Assembly: GCA_964614345.1 (NCBI GenBank)
Contig: CAZTLP010000001.1
Span: 1 to 64,000, forward strand
DNA from: AEGEAN-183 sp964614345
GTDB lineage: Bacteria > Pseudomonadota > Gammaproteobacteria > Magnimaribacterales > Magnimaribacteraceae
Reading direction: 5' to 3'
Length of the DNA stretch: 64,000 nucleotides
Shown in pieces: positions 1-7,425 of this stretch. Made by a program: the position numbers and the translations under genes. The first letter of the stretch is position 1; each line of letters opens with the position of its first letter. The notes beneath the pieces are model-generated. The model ran no database searches. It worked only from the letters and a program-made list of their open reading frames with translations, and was not told where the DNA came from.

Positions 1-357
1 CACGAAGGGAATTTTCAGACCTACTTTGCCCGCTACAGCTCGGATGCTGTCTTTTTGGGAACGGATAAAAGTGAGCGCTGGACCATAGAGGAATTTAAAT
101 CCTATGCCAAACCGGCATTTGCAGATGGTCATGGATGGACTTACGCAGTAGTCGAGCGCAACTGGGAGGGAGACGGCAATACACGCTGGTTTGATGAAAT
201 TCTGCTCAATGAAAAGTTAGGACATTGCAGGGGGACTGGCGTTGTCCAGCTGATCAACGGCGAATGGAAAATAGCCCACTACGCCTTGACCATGCTCGTC
301 CCCAATGACATCGCTGCAGACGTCGGCTCGCAGACCCAGGAAGCTGACAAACTGTAA
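1..357 (+). CDS. SnoaL-like / NTF2-fold protein, 5' partial
   Basis: The frame is open from the first base, so the gene begins upstream of the window. About 118 residues are visible, ending at TAA (355-357). The pattern FLGTD, ERW, EEFKSYA, then WFDE, LNEK, CRGTG and a final WKIAHY strand followed by PND is that of the SnoaL_3/DUF4440-type NTF2-like fold, a small cone-shaped domain that binds a ligand or acts as an enzyme. No specific substrate can be read from it. A TTG at 55 could give a shorter product, but the homologous pattern continues upstream of it. The gene is about 51% GC by hand count, far above the AT-rich genes that follow, which suggests a different origin. Confidence 0.75.
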   Translation, partial: HEGNFQTYFARYSSDAVFLGTDKSERWTIEEFKSYAKPAFADGHGWTYAVVERNWEGDGNTRWFDEILLNEKLGHCRGTGVVQLINGEWKIAHYALTMLVPNDIAADVGSQTQEADKL

Positions 358-397
358 TAATCTATGAATGTTAAATTTAGGTTGGGATAAAAATACT

Positions 398-427
398 CGG
401 TTACTGTAGAGTAAGTTTAAACAGTGA
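398..427 (+). repeat. Accessory-zone repeat, copy 1
   Basis: This AT-rich motif resembles copies at 964-990 and 3098-3124 (19-20 of 27 positions shared pairwise). It contains the dyad TTACT-GTAG-AGTAA at 401-414, and lies 18 bases before the lipoprotein start at 445. It could be an operator or promoter element, or a cassette-boundary repeat. Confidence 0.5.
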
Positions 428-444
428 TTTAGAAGAAGAACACT

Positions 445-903
445 ATGTGGATTAGATTTTTATATTTTTTTTGTATCACATTTGTTTTATCTTCTTGTGT
501 ATCAAATACAGTTAATGTAAAACCAAATTCTGAAGAATATTCACAATTAATTGACACACCCGTATATATAAAAAGAGCATCTGATACAGATCTAAATACT
601 TATATGAATGAGTTAGATCAATGTATAAAAGCATCGAATATCAAAGCAAATAGATCTTCAAAAGTTGGTGTTGGTGTTGGATCTATATGGGTAGCATCTG
701 GACTTTATACAATTGCTGCAGCAAGTGGAGTTTTTGCACCCTTTGCTGTCGCAGCAGGAACTATAGGAAGTATTGTCGGAGGTTCAACAATTATTGTTAC
801 AAAGGCAACTGAAGAATTTAGAGAGTATGCTAGTCTTGAAAACTGTCTTGAAAGACAAGGACATGAAGTTATTTTTTATGATGCTAGAAAAGTTAAAAAA
901 TAA
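445..903 (+). CDS. Predicted lipoprotein with glycine-rich hydrophobic segment, unknown function
   Basis: I do not recognise this 152-residue protein. It starts with a hydrophobic signal ending in the lipobox LSSC (Cys18), so it should be lipidated and exported. A second hydrophobic stretch, roughly residues 75-115, is rich in Gly and Ala with regularly spaced small residues, like the glycine-zipper segments of envelope lipoproteins. The C-terminal third is charged. It is the first gene after the GC break near 357, it has a repeat copy just upstream, and another copy lies between it and the next gene. An 80-residue frame overlapping its 3' end is judged a shadow. Confidence 0.65.
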   Translation: MWIRFLYFFCITFVLSSCVSNTVNVKPNSEEYSQLIDTPVYIKRASDTDLNTYMNELDQCIKASNIKANRSSKVGVGVGSIWVASGLYTIAAASGVFAPFAVAAGTIGSIVGGSTIIVTKATEEFREYASLENCLERQGHEVIFYDARKVKK

Positions 904-963
904 AAAAGTAATGAAGAAGTTGAATACAAAAGGGTTGGAATCAAATCACCGTTTAAACTTAAT

Positions 964-990
964 CAGTAACAGTAGAGTGGTTTTAAATCG
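964..990 (+). repeat. Accessory-zone repeat, copy 2
   Basis: The second copy of the motif, preceded at 946-954 by TCACCGTTT, which also precedes copy 3. The dyad is degenerate here. It lies between the lipoprotein and the amine oxidase, ending 24 bases before the ATG at 1015. Confidence 0.5.
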
Positions 991-1014
991 TTATTCAGTA
1001 AGTAGTTTTTATTA

Positions 1015-2433
1015 ATGAAGATTTTTATAAAAGTTCTATTTGCATATATTTTATTGCAACCTTTTTATGCTTTTTCTGAAAGCGAAGGGTTAAAAATACT
1101 GGTTGTTGGAGCAGGAATATCAGGACTGGGCGTGGCAAGAGACTTACATGACTCTGGTTATAAAGTAACTGTTCTTGAGGCTAGAAATAAAATTGGTGGA
1201 AGAATAGACACAGATAGATCTTTGGGGTTTCCGATAGAAAGAGGCGCTAATTGGATTCACAGTAATGAACTAGAAAATAATCGCCTCATGTCCATAAAAG
1301 AAGAGCTGGGGTTAAAAACATATATAAGCCCCTTAACTGCTTATGATGGCGTTAAATTGTTCGATAAAAATGGAAATGTTATAAATTTAAAGAAAGAAGA
1401 TTTAGAAAAAATTGAATTTAGGATAGGGCTGGCTGCCTACATTGCTTCATACATTAAACCTTCGTCAAATCTGGAAGATGTAATAGATTTCTTAAAACGC
1501 ATAAGCTTACTGTCTTTGGCTCCTAATGCAGTTCTTCAAGCGATTCACCAAACTTTAGAATTAAGCGCCGCTGAAGATTCGAAGAATATGCCAATTGGCG
1601 TCTTAATAGAGGAAGCAGAATATGCTGAGAGCGCTGGAAGTGATGAAGAGGTGCTTGGAGGCTTTGATCAAATTACAAATCATTTATCTCAGAATTTAGA
1701 TATAAAATTGAACACCCCAGTAACAAAAATTGATTATTCATCTAAAAAGATAAAAGTATTTACCGATAAGCAGGCTTACGTTGCTGATTCAGTGGTTGTG
1801 ACTGTTCCTCTTGGTGTTTTGCAACAGAACCTTATCGAATTTGTTCCGGAGTTGCCTGAAAAAAAGAGAGATGCAATTAGCAATATAAATCTAGGAAATG
1901 TAAACAAGGTTATTTTAAGATTCCCATACAAGTTCTGGGGAGACGACAAAATGTTTTTCATTGAGCGAGAGAATAGAAGTGCCTTTTCAACCTGGTTCAA
2001 TAACGAGGTAATAGTAAATGAACCAGTTATCTATTCCATTATTTCAGGAGACTACTCAAGAGAACTCGAGAAGAAGTCAGATGAATATGTTATTGAAGAA
2101 GCAATGAAACCTTTAAGGGTAGTTTATGGAGAAGATATCCCAAATCCAGATTCATTCTTAATCACAAGATGGGGGCTAGAGCCATACATACTGGGATCTT
2201 ACTCAACAGCTGGATACAATCAAGATGACTTAACACTGAGAAATGAATTAGCTAACTCAATTGAAAATAAAATATTTTTTGCTGGCGAGGCAACAAGCGT
2301 TAATGAATATGGCTTCACGCATTCCGCTCTAAATACGGGCTTAAGAGAAGCCAAAAAAATTAAAGAATTATATCCATTAGGTCTACAATCTTACCCAATA
2401 ACGATTTTAAAACAGTCCATTACGGCGGAGTAG
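1015..2433 (+). CDS. Exported FAD-dependent amine oxidase
   Basis: A 472-residue flavin amine oxidase (monoamine/polyamine oxidase or LSD1-like fold). Such enzymes oxidise C-N bonds using FAD and release H2O2. Visible features are an N-terminal hydrophobic signal (about residues 1-20), the dinucleotide-binding motif VVGAGISGLG, the following GGRIDTD segment, a mid-region VVVTVPLGVL, and the C-terminal FAD motif FFAGEATS with a downstream GFTHSALNTG. The signal peptide directly abuts the Rossmann strand and lacks a twin-arginine motif, which is unusual for a flavoprotein. The gene lies 19 bases before a DUF2306 membrane protein gene and is probably co-transcribed with it. The substrate cannot be deduced. 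Confidence 0.85.
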   Translation: MKIFIKVLFAYILLQPFYAFSESEGLKILVVGAGISGLGVARDLHDSGYKVTVLEARNKIGGRIDTDRSLGFPIERGANWIHSNELENNRLMSIKEELGLKTYISPLTAYDGVKLFDKNGNVINLKKEDLEKIEFRIGLAAYIASYIKPSSNLEDVIDFLKRISLLSLAPNAVLQAIHQTLELSAAEDSKNMPIGVLIEEAEYAESAGSDEEVLGGFDQITNHLSQNLDIKLNTPVTKIDYSSKKIKVFTDKQAYVADSVVVTVPLGVLQQNLIEFVPELPEKKRDAISNINLGNVNKVILRFPYKFWGDDKMFFIERENRSAFSTWFNNEVIVNEPVIYSIISGDYSRELEKKSDEYVIEEAMKPLRVVYGEDIPNPDSFLITRWGLEPYILGSYSTAGYNQDDLTLRNELANSIENKIFFAGEATSVNEYGFTHSALNTGLREAKKIKELYPLGLQSYPITILKQSITAE

Positions 2434-2452
2434 AACATAACAGTTAATTAAT

Positions 2453-3070
2453 ATGTCTATATTGTTAGCAATTCATATTTTAGCTGGAACAATTGCTCTT
2501 CTTTGTGCTGCTCTAGCAGTTTCATCTGAGAAAGGAAAAAAATTCCATGTGCTTTCAGGTAGAACATATTTCTGGTGCATGGTTGGTATTTTCTTAACAG
2601 CTATTCCGATGTCGATTATCAGTAGCAACATCTTTTTGTTTTTAATAGCTATTTTTTCTTTCTATTTAGCTTTCGCGGGTATGCGTTTTGCTAAAAACAG
2701 AAAAGACATAGCGACGACAGTTGATTGGATTGCGGTTAGCTTAATGATTTTATCAGGATTAGGGATGTGGGCATTGGCTGTAATTTACTTCACAAATGAC
2801 AATTCTCATTACATAACACTTCTTGTTTTTGGATTTATTGCGCTATCGACTGGATACGCAGACTATAGAACCCACAAGAAAAAAGCAGCAATAGGAAAAG
2901 AGAGAATTGCAAAGCATCTAGCCAATATGATGGCTGGAACCATAGCTGTTATTACAGCTGTTTTAGTGGTTAATGTGAATATTGAACCGATATGGATATG
3001 GTGGTTGTTACCGACGGCTGTGATTACACCAATTATCTTTTATTGGAACAAAAAAACTTTGTCACCGTGA
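2453..3070 (+). CDS. DUF2306-like multi-pass membrane protein
   Basis: A 205-residue protein made mostly of hydrophobic helices, about seven by eye. It opens with HILAG and a conserved H-x-L-S-G-R-T-Y stretch, as in the DUF2306 family, whose members are predicted inner-membrane proteins of unknown function. His-rich positions near the membrane faces (HILAG, HVLSG, KHLANMMAG) suggest cofactor or metal binding, but this is inference. It follows the amine oxidase after 19 bases, so the two may share a transcript and possibly electron or quinone chemistry at the membrane. Confidence 0.7.
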   Translation: MSILLAIHILAGTIALLCAALAVSSEKGKKFHVLSGRTYFWCMVGIFLTAIPMSIISSNIFLFLIAIFSFYLAFAGMRFAKNRKDIATTVDWIAVSLMILSGLGMWALAVIYFTNDNSHYITLLVFGFIALSTGYADYRTHKKKAAIGKERIAKHLANMMAGTIAVITAVLVVNVNIEPIWIWWLLPTAVITPIIFYWNKKTLSP

Positions 3071-3097
3071 AAAAGTTATTCACCGTTTCAATACACT

Positions 3098-3124
3098 CCG
3101 TTACTGTTAAGTAGTATTAACCAG
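3098..3124 (+). repeat. Accessory-zone repeat, copy 3
   Basis: The third copy of the motif. It has TCACCGTTT at 3080-3088, and TTACT-GTTA-AGTAG at 3101-3114, which is one mismatch from the dyad of copy 1. It ends 22 bases before the ATG of the small membrane protein at 3147, close to the spacing of the other two copies. Confidence 0.5.
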
Positions 3125-3146
3125 ATTAATTAATAAAAGAGAAAAA

Positions 3147-3293
3147 ATGAATACTGGAACCTGGATCGCTGTTGGGATCGGAATAGGGGCAGCAATCTTT
3201 GCCGCCACAAATGAACCAGTATGGATTGCGGTAGGTGTTGCAATTGGTGCAGCACTTGGTTGGCGAAAACCAAAAGATCGAAATAAACATTAA
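3147..3293 (+). CDS. 48-residue glycine-rich membrane peptide
   Basis: A short frame preceded by the purine-rich sequence AAAAGAGAAAAA. The product starts MNTGTWIAVG, has two hydrophobic Gly/Ala-rich segments (about residues 6-20 and 25-39) with G-x-x-x-A/G spacing, and ends in a positive tail (RKPKDRNKH). The arrangement of two short glycine-zipper helices joined by a NEP turn, with a basic C-terminus, matches a widespread class of small membrane proteins with no assigned function. A repeat copy lies just upstream. Codon structure and the ribosome-binding region support a real gene. Confidence 0.6.
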   Translation: MNTGTWIAVGIGIGAAIFAATNEPVWIAVGVAIGAALGWRKPKDRNKH

Positions 3294-3360
3294 TATGGCT
3301 GATAAAGATGGAGCTGGGCTAGTAAATGGCCTACTGAAGAAGTTTGGTGTGTTCGCCTTG

Positions 3361-3858
3361 CTAACTGATCATTTGTTTATAAACATCTCTTGTTTCTTGG
3401 AAACGTTCAAACGGAAACTTAATTGGAACTCCTTCAATAGCTGCTAACAACATCATCAAGTGAGCTTCCCAGCCTGCACAAGATCTAGCGATATCCTCAT
3501 CAAGGGGGCATTTCAAAATCAAAGTGAGCTTTGTAATATCTCCTTCATTTCTCAGCTCCCATCTAATAGGGCGCTCCGGCTCTCCAGGCCCACTCCAGGA
3601 GTATTCAAGTAATTTTTCTTCTTCATAGGCAGTAACCTTACTATCAATAATAATTCCACTATCTACAAAATCCAGCTTGGCCACACCTCCTTTATGCTGT
3701 TCTATTTGACCAGGAGCCAACCAATCCACTAAACGAGATGAATTTACTAACATAGACCATACCTTCTCGGTTTTATGTTCAATTTGTCTCTCTATAGTAG
3801 CTACATAATATTCATCTGATTTATTAATAATGCCAAAAGATTCATTGCTACCCATCAT
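3361..3858 (-). CDS. SRPBCC / AHSA1-like ligand-binding protein
   Basis: A protein of about 165 residues with the START-like helix-grip pattern: R-x-I-x-x-x-x-E-K-V-W near the N-terminus, then DWLAPG, WSGPGEPE, and a C-terminal long helix with GWEAHL. Members bind hydrophobic ligands or act as cyclases or chaperone cofactors. I place the start at the ATG at 3858, because AGGTGA lies just upstream; a GTG at 3864 is possible. The gene overlaps the end of the Baeyer-Villiger monooxygenase by 11 bases, so the two are translationally coupled, and the protein may handle the same substrate or product. That link is inference. Confidence 0.75.
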   Translation of the reverse strand: MMGSNESFGIINKSDEYYVATIERQIEHKTEKVWSMLVNSSRLVDWLAPGQIEQHKGGVAKLDFVDSGIIIDSKVTAYEEEKLLEYSWSGPGEPERPIRWELRNEGDITKLTLILKCPLDEDIARSCAGWEAHLMMLLAAIEGVPIKFPFERFQETRDVYKQMIS

Positions 3859-5704
3859 AATCACCTAAAAAATTATTTAACTCTTCTGAAGTTTTAGATA
3901 ACTCTAATCCTTCCAAGTTTCCTTTAGTTCTCCATTTATCCATCAGGTCAAAGAAAGCAACTGGTCCACCTCCATAAGAAGCATTTTGTGCTTGACCTTT
4001 GGGTTGCCCTTCATTGTTATAGTATCCTGGTGTGCAATTTTCTAAGAAGCCTTGATTAAGTTGTGCCTTATCAATAATAGTCTCAATCCACTCTTTCTCT
4101 GCAGCTTCAGAGGCTTCTATCTTATCAACCCCTCTCTCTTTTGATTGTTTTAATATGTAAGCTAGATGTATGCTTTGTTCATCCAGAGAGTGGACATAAT
4201 TAGCCGTGAAAGCAGAATGTTGAGGCCCAAAAAAGAAACAATTTGGAAATCCTCTGCTATGCAGTCCATGAAAAGTAGCTAATCCATCTTTCCATTTTTC
4301 TGAAATGGATAAACCATTTGCGCCGTAGATCTCGTATCCACATCTCCTAGTATAAGCAGTTCCAACCTCAAAACCGCTACCAAAGATAATGCAATCAACT
4401 TTGTACTCAATCCCATCAAAAACCACCCCTTTGTCAGTGATTTGACTTACACCCTTGCCATCGGTATTTACCAAGGTTACGTTTGATCGATTAAAAGTGG
4501 GAAGGTATTCATCATGAAAGCATGGTCTTTTACAAAATTGCCTATAGTAAGGCTTTAAAGCTTCAGCAGTACCTTTGTCTTTGACAGTTTTTTCTACCCT
4601 TTGTCTTATTTGTTCCATTTTCTCGAAGTCGGCCATCTCCATGGCATTCATAAATTTTTCGGGGGTCATCTCTTCATCTTGATTTTCTCTAAGTCCATGG
4701 ATTAGATTTCTAATAATCTCTGTCCAGCCATCATTAACTAGATCCTCTTCGGCTAGCCCACCTGAGACCAATGTGTTGAAGTTGTCCCTTCTTTTGGCAT
4801 ACCATCCTTTTTCTTGGTTTTTATACCATTTTTTATCCGTAGGATGGTCATTCCTTACATCAATTGAGGATGGAGTTCTTTGAAATACATATAAGTGTTC
4901 TGCCATCTCTCCGAGATGTGGTATGCATTGCACTGCAGTGGCGCCTGTTCCAATAATTGCAACCTTCTTGTCCTTTAATTCCGTTAAATTACCTTCAGAA
5001 TTTCCGCCTGTATACTCGTAGTCCCATCTACTGGTATGGAAAGAATGACCTTTATATTTAGTTATTCCTGAGATAGCTGGTAGTTTGGGGCGATTTAAAG
5101 GCCCATTTGCACTGACTACATAGCGAGCTTTTATTTGATCTCCTCTGTTAGTAAAAATAGTCCATTTACCTGATTTCTCATTCCATTTAAGACTTTCTAC
5201 TTCTGTTTGAAAACAAACATTTTCGTAAAGGTTATATTTTTCAGCTATCTTTTTGCTGTAGTCTAGAATCTCTGACTGGTGAGGAAATTTATTTTTAGGA
5301 ATAAAGTCCATTTCTTCTAACAAAGGAAGGTAGATGTAAGATTCCATATCACAAGCAGCTCCTGGATAGCGATTCCAATACCAGGTACCACCAAAGTCTC
5401 CGGCTTTCTCTATAATCCTTAGATCATTAATACCTTCCTGTCTGAGTCTAACCCCAGCTAGAATACCTCCAAATCCACCGCCTATGATTGCAACCTCAAC
5501 CTCATCACTTAGAGCTTCTCTTCTAAAACCAGGTTCCACATACGGATCATCAATATAGTGTGAGAAATCACCTACAACTTCTCGATATTGTTCGTTACCA
5601 TCGGTTTTCAATCTTTTATCTCTTTCTTCTCTGTATTTAGCTCTTAGGGAATCAGGGTTAAAAAATATTTCTTTTGGTTGATTGTGTTTCTTATTGAATT
5701 TCAT
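3848..5704 (-). CDS. Baeyer-Villiger-type flavin monooxygenase
   Basis: A 618-residue FAD/NADPH monooxygenase that would insert an oxygen next to a carbonyl, turning ketones into esters or lactones. It has a long N-terminal segment before the first Rossmann motif (IIGGGFGG, about 73-80), the GDFGGTWYWNRYPGAACD block, and the class fingerprint G-x-x-x-H-T-x-x-W-D at about 219-228. A second nucleotide-binding motif, IGTGATA, lies at about 251-257. Length and extended N-terminus fit the phenylacetone/steroid-type group rather than short flavin monooxygenases. It is transcribed just ahead of an overlapping SRPBCC gene. The natural ketone is unknown. Confidence 0.9.
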   Translation of the reverse strand: MKFNKKHNQPKEIFFNPDSLRAKYREERDKRLKTDGNEQYREVVGDFSHYIDDPYVEPGFRREALSDEVEVAIIGGGFGGILAGVRLRQEGINDLRIIEKAGDFGGTWYWNRYPGAACDMESYIYLPLLEEMDFIPKNKFPHQSEILDYSKKIAEKYNLYENVCFQTEVESLKWNEKSGKWTIFTNRGDQIKARYVVSANGPLNRPKLPAISGITKYKGHSFHTSRWDYEYTGGNSEGNLTELKDKKVAIIGTGATAVQCIPHLGEMAEHLYVFQRTPSSIDVRNDHPTDKKWYKNQEKGWYAKRRDNFNTLVSGGLAEEDLVNDGWTEIIRNLIHGLRENQDEEMTPEKFMNAMEMADFEKMEQIRQRVEKTVKDKGTAEALKPYYRQFCKRPCFHDEYLPTFNRSNVTLVNTDGKGVSQITDKGVVFDGIEYKVDCIIFGSGFEVGTAYTRRCGYEIYGANGLSISEKWKDGLATFHGLHSRGFPNCFFFGPQHSAFTANYVHSLDEQSIHLAYILKQSKERGVDKIEASEAAEKEWIETIIDKAQLNQGFLENCTPGYYNNEGQPKGQAQNASYGGGPVAFFDLMDKWRTKGNLEGLELSKTSEELNNFLGDYDG

Positions 5705-5751
5705 TAGCTAACTTTATCAACCCTTCTCTTATTCATACTTTGATATAAATC

Positions 5752-5865
5752 AAGAATAAAAAAGATAAGAAACTAGCTTTAGAACTTTGGGATCATGTTT
5801 TAGAAGAGGAAAGACGAATAACCCGCTTATGGCTAGATAACTTTAGGCATACAAAAGATTACTAA
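5752..5865 (+). other. Open-frame remnant between genes
   Basis: The 183-base gap between the monooxygenase and the Sel1 gene contains a 37-codon open frame with no ATG. It ends at TAA (5863-5865) and is preceded by an in-frame stop. It would encode a charged amphipathic helix (KLALELWDHV, EEERRITRLW, LDNFRH). The composition looks protein-like, so this may be the tail of a lost gene, but chance cannot be excluded. Confidence 0.25.
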
Positions 5866-5887
5866 GTAATAATTCAACTACCACTAC

Positions 5888-6358
5888 TTACTTCTGCTCA
5901 ACAAAAGGGAGAGCTGTTGCATGAAGCAAAATAGGGGGGCAGCACAATTTTTCTATAGCATCTGAGCTATTTTTAAACTTTGAGGAATAAACTTCGCGCA
6001 TAAAGTTTTTGGCTTCTTTATTGCCTCTTTCAGCAGCCAAAAGGAAATAAGTTTCTGACAAGGTTAAATCTTTCATAATTTTGTCGCCACCTTTAGCGTA
6101 AAGAATAGCTAAATTAAACGGAGCTTTTGAATGTCCTTGCTTGGTTGCCTCTTGAAACCAAAAAACACCTTTTTCCAAATCTACATGAATGCCTATCCCA
6201 AGTGAATAATTAACACCCGTATTGTATTGACTGACCATAACTCCTTGGGTTGCAAGAGAAAGGTCATAGACAAACTCTTTTTTTTGTCTTTCGATATCAT
6301 CAGCTAGGCAAAAGGAGCAAAGACCAGCAAGCAACAGAAGGGCTATTGTGCTTTTCAA
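5888..6358 (-). CDS. Secreted Sel1-repeat protein
   Basis: A 156-residue protein with a cleavable signal (about residues 1-19, ending CLA-DD) and at least two Sel1-like repeats. These show the A-x-x-G-x-x-x-A-x-x-x-L-x-x-x-Y pattern (QYNTGVNYSLG, GHSKAPFNLAILYAKG, GNKEAKNF). Sel1 repeats form alpha-alpha hairpins used for protein contacts, often in the periplasm. No partner is indicated by the context, which lies between oxidoreductase genes on the same strand. A 15-base gap separates it from the upstream quinone oxidoreductase gene, so co-transcription is likely. Confidence 0.75.
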   Translation of the reverse strand: MKSTIALLLLAGLCSFCLADDIERQKKEFVYDLSLATQGVMVSQYNTGVNYSLGIGIHVDLEKGVFWFQEATKQGHSKAPFNLAILYAKGGDKIMKDLTLSETYFLLAAERGNKEAKNFMREVYSSKFKNSSDAIEKLCCPPILLHATALPFVEQK

Positions 6359-6373
6359 AATAGATATAAAGGG

Positions 6374-7366
6374 TTATTCCATGCTTACAACAACTTTCCC
6401 TAGCACCTTCCTGTCTTCTAGGCTTTTTATGGCTTCTCCAGCTTTATCTAAAGGATAAGTCTCGCTCACAAAAGGTTTTATTTTTCCATCAGCATGCATT
6501 TGAAAGAGTTCTTCAAAATTCTCTCGGTTAATATCCCTGTCTAGACCCGCAAACTGGCCCCAAAATACTCCTATTATTTGGCATTCTTTAAGAAGGGTAA
6601 GGTTAAGAGGCATTTTTGGGATACCTGCTGTAAAGCCTATAACCAGATATCTGCCATGCCTTTTTATTGCTCTCAGTGATGGCTCGGCATAGTCTCCACC
6701 AACTATGTCATAGATCACATCTACGCCTCCGTCAGACATCTCTTTGATTTCATTAGATAGCTCTTTCTGAGCATCTCTGTCCATTTCTCTTGGATAGATT
6801 ATCCCCTCATCAGCACCTTCTTTTTTACATAGATCTAATTTCTCTTGGGAAGATACCCCGGCCAGCACCTTAGCCCCCATAGCTTTGGCAACGTGTATAG
6901 CAGTGATACCAAGGCCGCCCCCTGCTCCAAGAATTAAAATGGTTTCTCCTGTCTTAAGCTCACCCCTTTGTTTAAGTCCATGAATAGTTGTTCCGTAATT
7001 AAGAGAGAATCCGGCTGCTACTTTAAAATCCATAGTTTCAGGTAAAGGCATGAGCTGTTGTTCAAAATAAGCTCCCTTCTCAACTAAACCACCCGATCCT
7101 ACATTCCCCATTACTCGGTCACCTTCTTTAAAACGGGTAACACCATTACCTACAGCAGAGACTACCCCTGAAATCTCGCCTCCTGGGCTGAATGGGAAGG
7201 GGGGTTTAAATTGATATAGCCCTTGGACAATCAAAACGTCAGGGAAACTTATTCCTGTAGCTTTTATGTCAACAACCACCTGACCATCACCCGCTACAGG
7301 ATCAGGCACCTCCTCTATTCCATGAGATTCTATAGGTCCAAATTCTTTACAAACAAATGCTTTCAT
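6374..7366 (-). CDS. NADPH:quinone oxidoreductase family (zinc-free MDR)
   Basis: A 330-residue medium-chain dehydrogenase/reductase of the quinone oxidoreductase type. Visible features are the N-terminal GroES-like domain with PDVLIVQGLYQ and FPFSPGGEISG, GDRVMG, and the nucleotide-binding motif ILGAGGGLG followed by AIHVAKAMGA. The structural zinc cysteines are absent, as in quinone reductases. Such enzymes reduce quinones or enones with NADPH. A GGAGAGC ribosome-binding sequence precedes the ATG. It is the first gene of a leftward group with the Sel1 protein. The true electron acceptor is unknown. Confidence 0.85.
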   Translation of the reverse strand: MKAFVCKEFGPIESHGIEEVPDPVAGDGQVVVDIKATGISFPDVLIVQGLYQFKPPFPFSPGGEISGVVSAVGNGVTRFKEGDRVMGNVGSGGLVEKGAYFEQQLMPLPETMDFKVAAGFSLNYGTTIHGLKQRGELKTGETILILGAGGGLGITAIHVAKAMGAKVLAGVSSQEKLDLCKKEGADEGIIYPREMDRDAQKELSNEIKEMSDGGVDVIYDIVGGDYAEPSLRAIKRHGRYLVIGFTAGIPKMPLNLTLLKECQIIGVFWGQFAGLDRDINRENFEELFQMHADGKIKPFVSETYPLDKAGEAIKSLEDRKVLGKVVVSME

Positions 7367-7425
7367 TTAAATGCTCTCCTTAATTACGTCTTTCTGATGA
7401 TACGTTACTAATAAGTTTAATAAGG

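Noticed and set aside
773..1015. 80-residue frame overlapping the lipoprotein gene
   Set aside because: It lies mostly in the lipoprotein in another frame, has low-complexity Lys/Leu content, and crosses the repeat region; the lipoprotein frame has a convincing signal and lipobox.
390..3130. Integron attC array
   Set aside because: The repeats are spaced like cassettes, but I do not find attC core sites (GTTRRRY/RYYYAAC) or an integron integrase; kept as an open question in the findings.
3235..3447. 70-residue frame after the small membrane protein, with an internal ATG at 3295
   Set aside because: It has no ribosome-binding site, and its second half is antisense to the SRPBCC gene.
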